A stretch of 64,000 nt of DNA, taken from positions 2,600,268-2,664,267 of the forward strand of contig JAYQJO010000001.1 of the NCBI GenBank assembly GCA_038142205.1. Direction: 5' to 3'. This DNA is from UBA7359 sp038142205. Lineage in GTDB: Bacteria > Pseudomonadota > Gammaproteobacteria > Eutrophobiales > Eutrophobiaceae. A model generated the notes under the pieces. It worked only from the letters and a program-made list of their open reading frames with translations. It did no database searches and had not been told where the DNA came from. Shown one piece after another: positions 54,745 through 64,000 of the stretch (its first letter is position 1; each line of letters starts with the position of its first letter). The position numbers and the translations under genes were made by a program.

Positions 54745-55458
54745 ATGTCTAAACTCGTTGTTAAGAAGCATCGACCTCTAGAGGTCATTCTCGCTGTCGT
54801 CGCTTTCAGTAGCCTATTTTCATTGGCCGTATGGTGGTTATTAGATACGAATCATTGGAACCACATAAAAAGTCGAATAACACAAAGTAAAGAATCTCGT
54901 GTGCTTTGGGAAGTCAACCAAAATCTGGAAGAAGAAAGTAAGCAACTAAGAGAACAGGTCGTTATGTTGCAACGCTCTAACCAGATTGATAACCAAGTAG
55001 CGGTGAAGTTACAAACTCAGATCAGAGGTTTACAAGATGAATTATATTCATTAAAAGAAGAATTAGAGTTCTACCAAGGCATAATGTCCTCGACGACAGG
55101 TTCTAAGGGCTTGAATGTACAAGGCTTACATGTTGAGTCAACTGCTGAAAAGCAAATGTACCATTTCAAACTTGTATTAACCAATGTCACAAAAAGTGAT
55201 AAAGTGGTAGAGGTTACGGTGGATATGTCAATAGAAGGAATGAACGAGGCTGAATCCAAGGTTTTATCACTTGATCAAGTGATAGCAGGTAACCGACTTG
55301 ATCGTGAAATTAAGTTTAAGAATTTCAAGCGAATTGAAGGCAGCTTCAGTTTTCCAGGTGGATTTAAGCCATTAAGAGTGATAGTCGATATACAACAAAA
55401 AGGGTACAAGAAGTCAACTATCCAGAAAATATTTGATTGGCCTGCCATTGCAGGTTAA
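54745..55458 (+). CDS. Membrane-anchored coiled-coil protein (DUF6776-like)
   Basis: A 237-residue protein with one membrane segment (about 14-33, VILAVVAFSSLFSLAVWWLL), a coiled coil at about 50-112 and a C-terminal beta domain with FKLVLTNVTKSDKVVEVTVDMSIEG. Proteins of this layout lie between argC and the bactofilin gene in Pseudomonas and relatives. It may work with the bactofilin in cell-envelope organisation; no biochemical role is known to me. Confidence 0.85.
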   Translation: MSKLVVKKHRPLEVILAVVAFSSLFSLAVWWLLDTNHWNHIKSRITQSKESRVLWEVNQNLEEESKQLREQVVMLQRSNQIDNQVAVKLQTQIRGLQDELYSLKEELEFYQGIMSSTTGSKGLNVQGLHVESTAEKQMYHFKLVLTNVTKSDKVVEVTVDMSIEGMNEAESKVLSLDQVIAGNRLDREIKFKNFKRIEGSFSFPGGFKPLRVIVDIQQKGYKKSTIQKIFDWPAIAG

Positions 55459-55472
55459 AGGGGCGTGAAAAA

Positions 55473-55889
55473 ATGTTTGGAAGTTCTAAAAAGCGTAAAG
55501 CGACACGTATTGACACTTTAGTAGGCCAGCATACCGAAATACAGGGAGATATAAAATTCTCTGGTGGTTTGCATATCGATGGTACTGTCAAAGGTAATGT
55601 CATTGCTGAAAATGACGGCAGATCGATGGTTTCATTGAGTGAATGCGGTACAATAGAAGGTGAGGTCAGTGTGCCTTTTATTGTTTTAAATGGTGTTGTT
55701 ATTGGTGATGTACATGGTAGTGAACATGTTGAACTATCTTCCAAAGCAAGAGTCACAGGTAATGTTTATTACAACTTGATAGAAATGGCGATTGGAGCAG
55801 AAGTTAACGGCAAACTCGTTCATTCTTTAGAGCCTGCCGAGTCTCCTCTGGCATTAGGACATGGCGAACCACTTGAAGTAACAGAATAG
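55473..55889 (+). CDS. Bactofilin (polymer-forming cytoskeletal protein)
   Basis: 138 residues from the ATG at 55473; the frame extends upstream to 55437, but AAAGGGGCG lies just before 55473 and MFGSSKKRK is a typical bactofilin start. The core is a right-handed beta helix with short repeats (IDTLVGQHTEIQGDIKFSGGLHIDGTVKGNV, then VELSSKARVTGNVYYNLIEMAIGAEVNGKL). Bactofilins polymerise without nucleotides and position envelope-modifying enzymes; the M23 peptidase gene two genes on is a plausible partner. Confidence 0.92.
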   Translation: MFGSSKKRKATRIDTLVGQHTEIQGDIKFSGGLHIDGTVKGNVIAENDGRSMVSLSECGTIEGEVSVPFIVLNGVVIGDVHGSEHVELSSKARVTGNVYYNLIEMAIGAEVNGKLVHSLEPAESPLALGHGEPLEVTE

Positions 55890-55908
55890 GTTTTTTTGAG
55901 AATTAATT

Positions 55909-56262
55909 ATGAGCGCAACAGAAGAAGTAATACCAGGTCCTCTCGTTTTCAGCGAAGCTGCAGCGAATAAAGTAAAAGAGTTAATTGAAGACGAAGGCAA
56001 CGATGCATTGATGCTTCGGGTTTTTGTTAGTGGTGGTGGTTGTTCCGGCTTCCAATATGGTTTCACTTTTGATGAAGATATTGGTGACGGTGATACAGTT
56101 GTTGAAAACGAGGGTGTTAAATTATTGATTGATCCAATGAGTTTTCAATATCTATCCGGTGCAGAAATCGATTATTCAGAAGGCATGGAAGGAGCCCAAT
56201 TTGTAATCCGCAATCCTAACGCCACTACAACCTGTGGCTGCGGTTCTTCCTTTTCCGTTTAA
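55909..56262 (+). CDS. erpA: Iron-sulfur cluster insertion protein ErpA
   Basis: A 117-residue A-type carrier with the three cluster Cys: C45-region GGGCSGFQYGF and TTCGCGSSFSV at the C-terminus. It delivers [4Fe-4S] clusters to IspG/IspH and respiratory enzymes. Its stop directly abuts the anmK stop on the other strand (TAATTA). Confidence 0.96.
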   Translation: MSATEEVIPGPLVFSEAAANKVKELIEDEGNDALMLRVFVSGGGCSGFQYGFTFDEDIGDGDTVVENEGVKLLIDPMSFQYLSGAEIDYSEGMEGAQFVIRNPNATTTCGCGSSFSV

Positions 56263-57372
56263 TTAATTTTTCGAATAGAGCCCACCGAGCAATATTTTTC
56301 TGCTCGCGCCAGTAACGTCAGGAATATTTGCTGTCTTATTTTCCATTCGTTGTTTAGCTAACCAGGCAAAGGTAACGGCTTCAATACAATTCGGTGTTAA
56401 GCCATAGTCGCTTGTTGTCGTTACTTTAATGTTTGTTAAAGACTGTTGGAGTAATTTCGAAAATGTCGGATTGTAGGCTCCACCACCACATAACAGGACT
56501 TCGTGATAGTCACTAGCCACTTTATTAATAGCATCGCTAATTGTTGCTACTGTTAATTTTAATAATGTTGCTTGTACATTTTCAGCAGCAATATTCGTGT
56601 CTAGCTTATCTAAATAATTTTTTATCCAACAGAGGTTAAAGTAATCTCGTCCTGAGCTTTTTGGTGGTTCAATAGAAAAATATTTATCGCTTAATAGCTC
56701 TTTTAATAAACTGGGGTTTGCTTTGCCAGAAAGAGCCCATGTACTATCTTTGTCATATTCTTCTGATTTATTGAGTTGAATCCAGTCATCAAGCAATCCA
56801 TTACCGGGGCCGGTATCAAATCCTATTACTTTGCTATCATCATTTGGTAACAATGTAATATTTGCAATGCCGCCGATATTTAAAATGACCAATGACTTAT
56901 CTTCCTGTTGAAATTGGTATTGATGGAAAGCACTGGCAAGTGGGGCTCCCTGACCAGCAAATGCTATGTCCATTCTTCTGAAGTCAGTAACCGTGGTTAT
57001 ACCTGTTTTAGCACAGATAATATTCGGATCAGCGATTTGTATAGAAGTAGTATATGGACTGTCAGGACTCGCTTCAGGTTTATGAAAGACGGTTTGTCCG
57101 TGATTGCCTATCGCTATTATTTGATCAGGGGAAGTATTGGTTTCTTTGAGTAAGTCATTAACAGCGTTAGCGAATAGATGGCCTAACTGATGATCTAACT
57201 CAGCCACTTGAGACAACGTGCTGTTTTCATTAATAGAACGAACCTGGTGTCTGAGGGATTGTTCTATAGGATATTCACAGTAATGAATAAGTTTGGCTTT
57301 TGTATCAAACTCAACCAGTGCAGCATCGACTGCATCCATACTGGTACCTGACATGAGTCCTATGTAATACAT
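56263..57372 (-). CDS. anmK: Anhydro-N-acetylmuramic acid kinase
   Basis: A 369-residue sugar kinase that opens and phosphorylates anhydroMurNAc in peptidoglycan recycling. It has YIGLMSGTSMDAVDAALVEF, IGNHGQTVFHKP, TVTDFRRMDIAFAGQGAPLASAFHQ, ILNIGGIANITLLP, GFDTGPGNGLLDDW and LLCGGGAYNP. It is downstream of the M23 peptidase gene on the same strand, so peptidoglycan cutting and recycling genes are adjacent. Confidence 0.96.
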   Translation of the reverse strand: MYYIGLMSGTSMDAVDAALVEFDTKAKLIHYCEYPIEQSLRHQVRSINENSTLSQVAELDHQLGHLFANAVNDLLKETNTSPDQIIAIGNHGQTVFHKPEASPDSPYTTSIQIADPNIICAKTGITTVTDFRRMDIAFAGQGAPLASAFHQYQFQQEDKSLVILNIGGIANITLLPNDDSKVIGFDTGPGNGLLDDWIQLNKSEEYDKDSTWALSGKANPSLLKELLSDKYFSIEPPKSSGRDYFNLCWIKNYLDKLDTNIAAENVQATLLKLTVATISDAINKVASDYHEVLLCGGGAYNPTFSKLLQQSLTNIKVTTTSDYGLTPNCIEAVTFAWLAKQRMENKTANIPDVTGASRKILLGGLYSKN

Positions 57373-57419
57373 ATTTAACTCGAGTTAACTTCATGTAATA
57401 GTTGGCTTTCAAATGAAGT

Positions 57420-58992
57420 TTAGCCGTCTTCCATCTTGGCATCGGCGAGTTTAATAGGATTGTCCTGTTCCTGAACAGCAATAGCGCTTTTACCGGTTAT
57501 TCTGTCAAGTTCGATGAGCATCGGATTTGTTTTTAATTTAAATTCGGCAAGATGTTTTTTATTAATTGATTCAACCTTAGGTAACTTAACGGTTAAAGGG
57601 TTTCGGTGAACACCATTGATCCTGAACTCATAATGTAAGTGTGGCCCAGTTGCCAGTCCGCTTTTTCCAACATAACCGATGATTTGACCTTGCTTAACTT
57701 TGGAGCCTGTACGAACGCCTTTAGCATAACGATGCATGTGTGCATATAAAGTACTGTATTTGCCACCGTGTTTTAAAATGACGGTCCGTCCATAGCCACC
57801 TTTTTTACCTGCATGAATTACAGTGCCATCGCCCGTTGCTTTAATCGGTGTGCCCGTTGATGCAGCATAATCAACACCTTTATGTGCCCTGATCTTATTT
57901 AGAATAGGATGCCTTCTTTTCAGGTTAAATCGTGAACTGATGCGTGCCAGTTCAACAGGTGTTCTAAGAAAGGCTTTACGCATCGCATCACCATTATCTG
58001 CATAATAATCTACGCGGCCATCATCATGTGAGTAGCGAATCGCCCTTAACGGTGTATTACGGTTTACAAACTCTGCTACGATGATTGGACCATCCGAAAC
58101 TTTGATGCCATTTTTATATTGCTCTTCATAGATAACAGTGAATGAATCACCTTCTCGGATATCTAATGCAAAATCGATATCCCAACCATAAACAGCAACA
58201 AGTTGCATGATCAAATTATCGGTTAGGCCTGCTCTTTTACCTGCAAGAAACAATGAATCATTAATAATAGCACTTGTATTCTTAACAACGCTTTCGAGTT
58301 CAATTTCTTTTACTTCACTAGTAAATTTATTTTCTGTTTTTTCAACAACTAGTGTTTTGGTTAAACTCATTTCGTATTCAAGTGCGACTAAGGTACCGTC
58401 TTCAATATGAAAGTTTAAAACTTGCCCCGGCCGGATTTTTTCAGATTAGATACTTCTTTTCCAAGTGAGATGATGTTGTAGAGAGTTATCGGGCTTAAGC
58501 CGAGTCTTGAGAAAATCAGCGCCAGACTGTCACCCGACTTTACTTTGACGGATTGCCATGGGTTAGGTGTTTCTATTTCATTAACTTTGCTTTCTTCAGG
58601 CTTGATTAATTCTGCTTCACTATCTAAATAAATCGCTTTTGTATTAACGCTATCGGCAACTTCGATTTTTTCATTGTAGGCTAAATTATTAGTAATCGTT
58701 TCAACTTCTGTTTCTTCAGTGGGTATTGCTTCATCTACCAGCTCGGGTATTTGAATCGAAGAAGAGGCAGGCACTGTTATCGTTTCATTAGGTGTTGAGG
58801 CGATTATCGGAATTGAATCAGGTGTTTTTTGTTCAGAGTCAGGTGAACCAGTACCGAATATATATGCGGCCGATACGACAACAATAAAAAACTCAATAAG
58901 ACTAGTTTGATAAGGGGCGAAGATTCTTTTTTGAGTCCAATTCGCCCAACTTTATTCTTGTAGTCTTCCTTTATATAGACTCTGTAAGTCAC
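57420..58992 (-). CDS. M23-family murein endopeptidase with LysM-like domain, two apparent frameshifts
   Basis: The gene starts at a GTG (58992; MTYRVYIKEDYKNKVGRIG) and has a membrane segment at about 29-45. One T is missing (minus strand) in the run at plus-strand 58886-58891; correction reads SFFIVVVSAAYIFGTG. A linker and a LysM/opacity-type domain follow (WQSVKVKSGDSLALIFSRLG). A second base is missing in the run 58436-58441; correction reads LKKIRPGQVLNFHIEDG. The last frame carries the Gly-Gly endopeptidase domain: ARISSRFNLKRRHPILNKIRAHKGVDYA (H-x3-D), YSTLYAHMHRYAKG and GLATGPHLHYEFRING (H-x-H). The restored length is 524 residues. It is a MepM/YebA-like enzyme cleaving peptide cross-links in the periplasm. 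Confidence 0.9.
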
Positions 58993-59122
58993 GGTTTACC
59001 CTGAGTAAATTTCCCTTACAATAGCTTTTGCAGCCAGCATCGTCAATATTCAATTACGCAATACTTGCGTTTTGTTGACTATGGTAAGCTACGCGCAATT
59101 TTATTAACTGAATGGGGCAAAT

Positions 59123-60325
59123 ATGACATCCGTTAACGAGGCCATGGAATTGATCGCCAGAGGTGCTGACGAAATTCTGGTAAAAGAAGAATTAAAGAAA
59201 AAGCTCGAATCGGGTAAGACACTTAATATTAAAGCTGGTTTTGATCCAACAGCACCGGATTTACACCTTGGACATACAGTTTTAATTAATAAACTCCGAC
59301 AATTTCAGTTATTAGGTCATCAGGTTATTTTCTTAATTGGTGATTTTACCGGAATGATTGGCGATCCTTCCGGTAAAAGTGCAACACGACCTCCATTAAC
59401 AAGAGAGCAGGTAAAGAAAAATGCCGAGAGTTATCAGGAACAGGTTTTCAAGATATTAGATCCGGAATTAACTCGGGTTGAGTTTAATTCCAGTTGGATG
59501 GATAAAATGAATGCGGCTGATGTTGTGCGACTAGCTTCAAACTATACAGTAGCCAGAATGCTAGAGCGTGATGATTTTAATAAGCGTTATAAATCAAATC
59601 AGTCAATTGCCGTTCATGAGTTTCTTTACCCATTAGTGCAAGGATATGATTCTGTCGCACTGGATGCCGATGTTGAATTAGGTGGCACCGATCAAAAATT
59701 TAACTTATTAGTTGGGCGACAACTGCAGGAAGCAAATGGCAAAGCACCACAGGTTGTTTTAACCATGCCTATATTAGAAGGCTTGGATGGCGTTCAAAAA
59801 ATGTCTAAATCATTAAACAACTATATCGGTATAGACGAGGCGCCAAACGAAATGTTTGGCAAGATTATGTCAGTATCGGACGATCTTATGTGGCGCTACT
59901 TTGAATTACTCAGTTTCCGGAGAATGTCAGAAATCGCCGATTTTAAAAGAGAAATGGAAGCAGGTAAGAACCCAAGAGACATTAAGTTCTTATTAGCGGA
60001 AGAAATTATTACTCGATTTCACTCTGCGAGTGATGCAAAAGCAGCTCAAGAAGACTTTATTACGCGCTTTAGCAAAAACGCGATTCCAGACGATATGCCA
60101 GAAGTGCAATATAGTGTTGGTTCGAAAGGAATGCCTTTAGCTAATGTTTTAAAAGAAACGGGTTTGGTTGCAAGTACTTCTGATGGTCATCGTATGGTCA
60201 AACAAGGTGCGGTAAAAATAGATGGTGAAAAGGTAGAAGATAGTCGCCAAACCCTAAACGCAGGTTTTTCAGGCGTGATGCAAGTGGGTAAACGTAAGTT
60301 TGCGAAAATCATATTGAAGGATTGA
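59123..60325 (+). CDS. tyrS: Tyrosine-tRNA ligase
   Basis: A 400-residue class I synthetase of the TyrZ-like bacterial subgroup. It has GFDPTAPDLHLGHTVLI (HxGH), IGDFTGMIGDPSGKS, GGTDQKFNLLVGR and KMSKSLNNYIG (KMSKS), with a C-terminal S4 domain (HRMVKQGAVKIDGEKVEDSRQ). AATGGGGCAA precedes the ATG. It is divergent from the M23 gene. The order tyrS then rRNA operon is also found in Pseudomonas. Confidence 0.96.
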   Translation: MTSVNEAMELIARGADEILVKEELKKKLESGKTLNIKAGFDPTAPDLHLGHTVLINKLRQFQLLGHQVIFLIGDFTGMIGDPSGKSATRPPLTREQVKKNAESYQEQVFKILDPELTRVEFNSSWMDKMNAADVVRLASNYTVARMLERDDFNKRYKSNQSIAVHEFLYPLVQGYDSVALDADVELGGTDQKFNLLVGRQLQEANGKAPQVVLTMPILEGLDGVQKMSKSLNNYIGIDEAPNEMFGKIMSVSDDLMWRYFELLSFRRMSEIADFKREMEAGKNPRDIKFLLAEEIITRFHSASDAKAAQEDFITRFSKNAIPDDMPEVQYSVGSKGMPLANVLKETGLVASTSDGHRMVKQGAVKIDGEKVEDSRQTLNAGFSGVMQVGKRKFAKIILKD

Positions 60326-60367
60326 ATAAGTCTGAAATTAATGAATAAATGACAAAGAGGTTACTCA

Positions 60368-61174
60368 ATGTCTGGTAATGATGAAGAACTGCGAAGAATG
60401 CTCGAGCGTTATGACGATGAGCCTGATTTAGTTGTTAATCGACAGTCAAAATCTAGTGGTTCTATTGTCCCTACCATTATTTTATTTCTTGGCCTTTATT
60501 TCTTGTTTAATTTTTACTCAGAAAATAAAGCTGCAGTTCAATCATTTACTCAGCCGATTACATCGAAAGTCGCAATACCAGAAAAGCTGGTTCCAAAAGC
60601 AGTTTCACAAAAAACAACAAGTCTTCACCAGGTTATTCATAATGGAAACACTGACGAAGTTAAGCAAGCGTTAATCTCAGATAAAGAGACAATCAATGAA
60701 GTAGTTAATGGAATGACGCCAATAATGGTCGCAGCATCAAGAGGTAATGTAGAGATTATTGACATACTTTTTACTCAGGGAGCTGATCCAAATAAACGTG
60801 GGTCTATGAAGCGGACAGCCCTGCAGTATGCTGCTGAGAAAAACCACCTGGAAGCAACAAAGCGACTATTAGCCTATGGCGCTGATATTGATGCTTACGA
60901 TGATGGGCGTTTAACACCATTAATCATGGCCGCGAATAGAGGTTATACCGAATTAGGCCTTTTGCTCATAGAAAAGGGTGCTGATGTAGATATTCAGCAC
61001 ACAGAGGGTTGGACAGCATTAATTGATGCAACAGTAAAAAATGATGTAAAACTGGTAAAGGCACTACTTCGAGCCGGAGCAAACAAGGATTTAGAGGCAA
61101 ATAATGGCCTAAAAGCGATTGATTACGCCCAACAATATAATTTCAAAAAGATTAAAAAGATTTTAAATAAATAA
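60368..61174 (+). CDS. Membrane-anchored ankyrin-repeat protein
   Basis: A 268-residue protein with a short acidic cytoplasmic start (DEELRRMLERYDDEPDL), one membrane segment (about 34-52, IVPTIILFLGLYFLFNFY), then, from about residue 84, five or six ankyrin repeats (GMTPIMVAASRGNVEIIDILFTQGADPN, RTALQYAAEKNHLEATKRLLAYGADID, LTPLIMAANRGYTELGLLLIEKGADVD and so on). The topology suggests that the repeats are periplasmic. It lies 42 bases after tyrS and 106 bases before the rRNA promoter. Partner unknown. Confidence 0.88.
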   Translation: MSGNDEELRRMLERYDDEPDLVVNRQSKSSGSIVPTIILFLGLYFLFNFYSENKAAVQSFTQPITSKVAIPEKLVPKAVSQKTTSLHQVIHNGNTDEVKQALISDKETINEVVNGMTPIMVAASRGNVEIIDILFTQGADPNKRGSMKRTALQYAAEKNHLEATKRLLAYGADIDAYDDGRLTPLIMAANRGYTELGLLLIEKGADVDIQHTEGWTALIDATVKNDVKLVKALLRAGANKDLEANNGLKAIDYAQQYNFKKIKKILNK

Positions 61175-61279
61175 ATTTTAAAAAAATTCAAAATTTTTCC
61201 TTTTCTTACAGTAGCGAAAATTGAATACCTATTTAAAATCAATGATTTATTGTTAAGTAAAAAAAGTGTGATTGAGTTG

Positions 61280-61307
61280 TTGACCACTAGACTTCGATCT
61301 GTATAAT
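61280..61307 (+). promoter_or_regulatory. Ribosomal RNA operon promoter
   Basis: TTGACC (61280-61285) and TATAAT (61302-61307) are 16 bases apart, with a GC-rich discriminator (GCCGC) after the -10 as in rRNA P1 promoters. The bases directly upstream are A/T tracts that could act as an UP element. The 330-base stretch 61175-61504 otherwise holds only the leader with boxA and the processing stem. Confidence 0.85.
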
Positions 61308-61336
61308 GCCGCTTCCCGATTGGGGCTAACCAATCC

Positions 61337-61348
61337 TGTTCTTTAACA
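61337..61348 (+). promoter_or_regulatory. boxA antitermination element, rRNA leader
   Basis: TGTTCTTTAACA differs by one base from the boxA consensus TGCTCTTTAACA and lies about 25 bases after the expected transcription start, where NusB/NusE would bind. Confidence 0.8.
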
Positions 61349-61352
61349 ATTT

Positions 61353-61380
61353 CTGATCAAGTAATTTGTGTGGGCGCTTA
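61353..61380 (+). other. 5' arm of the 16S rRNA processing stem (3' arm at 63077-63103)
   Basis: The leader from CTGATCAAG through ATTTGTGTGGGCGC is complementary to 63077-63103 after the 16S gene, with one mismatch and a G-U pair over about 27 bases. This helix brackets 16S rRNA and is the expected RNase III cutting site. Confidence 0.85.
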
Positions 61381-61504
61381 CGTTGATGGCTTAATATCAC
61401 CAAAAAATTTCGGTGAAAGCTTAATTGATGTAGTGTCAAAACAAGTCAATTTTTTAAAGTAATCATCGAGCCAAGATTTGCTGCCATAAGCAGCTAACAT
61501 GATT

Positions 61505-63049
<1,545 letters not shown>

Positions 63050-63076
63050 AAATAGTGTGATTTAATCCTAAGCGTC

Positions 63077-63103
63077 GAGCGCTCACACAAATTTCTTGAT
63101 CAG
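63077..63103 (+). other. 3' arm of the 16S rRNA processing stem
   Basis: Pairs with the leader at 61353-61380 (see that entry). It lies 27 bases after the mature 16S end. Confidence 0.8.
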
Positions 63104-63178
63104 ACACATATGCGAGAAGGTTCAACTAGAAATTGTTGGATTGGAAGCTTCTAACACCGACTTAGGCTGTTAGATTTT

Positions 63179-63255
<77 letters not shown>

Positions 63256-63322
63256 TTTCATATGCATAGGGGTGTTGTTATTCACTATAGAATACAATTA
63301 ACTAATAAAAGCGATACGATCA

Positions 63323-63398
63323 GGGGCCATAGCTCAGCTGGGAGAGCGCCTGCCTTGCACGCAGGAGGTCGGCGGTTCGATCCCGCCTGGCTCCACCA
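63323..63398 (+). tRNA. tRNA-Ala (TGC)
   Basis: 76 bases, acceptor GGGGCCA pairing with TGGCTCC, CCA encoded, anticodon TGC at 63356-63358, T-loop GGTTCGATCC. Second spacer tRNA, 67 bases after tRNA-Ile. Confidence 0.98.
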
Positions 63399-63436
63399 TA
63401 CATATTCAAATTAAGTGAATATTTATTCATTTAATG

Positions 63437-63448
63437 TGTTCTTTAAAA
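63437..63448 (+). promoter_or_regulatory. boxA element in the 16S-23S spacer
   Basis: TGTTCTTTAAAA lies between tRNA-Ala and 23S and resembles the spacer boxA found in other rRNA operons, with one more mismatch than the leader copy. Confidence 0.65.
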
Positions 63449-63632
63449 ATTTGGAAAACTGATTAACGTTAATAACATTCTCCAACTGTTATTAGCGTAA
63501 CAAATGCATTCGTAAGAATGTGTTTGGGTATATGCATTTTAAAGTAAGCGTCAGCAAACATATGATTTCTTTAGTTCAGGGCACAAAAGGACTGAGCAAT
63601 AGTTAGTAGTAACAAACTGTTTGAGATTATAT

Positions 63633-64000
63633 GGTCAAGCGAATAAGCGCATACGGTGGATGCCTAGGCGGTAAGAGGCGATGAAGGACGTAGTAGTCTG
63701 CGATAAGCTTCGGGGAGTCGACAAACAGACTTTGATCCGGAGATTTCCGAATGGGGAAACCCACTGCTTCGGCAGTATCTGTATCTGAATTCATAGGGTA
63801 TAGAAGCGAACCGGGAGAACTGAAACATCTAAGTACCCCGAGGAAAAGAAATCAACCGAGATTCCCTTAGTAGCGGCGAGCGAAAGGGGACCAGCCCAGT
63901 TACCACAAGCCTGAATCATTTAGATGAACGTTCTGGAAAGTTCGACCATAGAGGGTGATAGTCCCGTAATCGAAAAGTGGCTTAGGTGGGGTAACGAAGA
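63633..64000 (+). rRNA. rrl: 23S ribosomal RNA, 5' part
   Basis: The gene begins at about GGTCAAGCGAATAAGCGC and continues with CGGTGGATGCCTAGGCGG and GAGGCGATGAAGGACGTAG, matching the start of bacterial 23S rRNA. Only the first 368 bases are in the window; it runs off the right edge. Confidence 0.97.

Overview
The window is a stretch of chromosome from a low-GC gammaproteobacterium. The evidence is a gammaproteobacterial-type 16S rRNA, a complete F1Fo ATP synthase operon in the order I-B-E-F-H-A-G-D-C, and several gene orders known from Pseudomonas and relatives: glyQ-glyS-gmhB-plsC; mnmG-rsmG-parA-parB-atp-glmU; and argC-(coiled-coil protein)-bactofilin-erpA-anmK-M23 peptidase-tyrS-rRNA operon. 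I see no insertion sequence, prophage, CRISPR array or tRNA-bounded island. The genus cannot be read from the sequence by eye.

Layout: 1-5.5 kb holds the end of folD, two tiny membrane proteins, then plsC, gmhB, glyS and glyQ on the minus strand. 5.6-8.8 kb is a signalling group: an unknown protein, an HPt protein and a REC-PAS-GGDEF-EAL protein. 8.8-13.3 kb is a minus-strand Gld-type ABC transporter operon. 13.4-19.2 kb has a beta-hydroxyacid dehydrogenase, a PAS-PAS-GGDEF-EAL protein, an M20 peptidase, and a small lipoprotein next to a lipoprotein cytochrome c. 19.6-24.6 kb is the most unusual locus: four tightly packed genes for a coiled-coil protein, an inner-membrane OmpA-domain protein, a Ras-like GTPase and a hybrid-kinase-like protein that has lost its phospho-acceptor residues. 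24.7-39.7 kb is mostly housekeeping: PiT, gamma-carbonic anhydrase, mnmG, rsmG, parAB, atp and glmU.

39.7-45.8 kb is a second interesting locus. A periplasmic truncated haemoglobin with a DUF3034 outer-membrane protein is divergent from a cupredoxin, a Cache-HAMP-pseudocyclase-Ser/Thr kinase and an outer-membrane protein; an FNR-like site lies between them. 45.8-53.4 kb carries a nitrilase-family hydrolase, rraA, a secreted two-domain protein, a thiD-thiE-hemL operon, rubredoxin, and DUF4126-thioredoxin-hemJ. 53.7-61.2 kb is the argC to tyrS group plus an ankyrin protein. The window ends in a ribosomal RNA operon (16S, tRNA-Ile, tRNA-Ala, start of 23S) with a clear promoter, boxA elements and a 16S processing stem.

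Seven genes, including glyS, atpG and rraA, are broken by ten one- or two-base indels, nearly all in A/T runs of six or seven. In every case the conserved protein continues in another frame. This looks more like residual sequencing or assembly error than real gene decay, so these genes are annotated at full length with the break stated.
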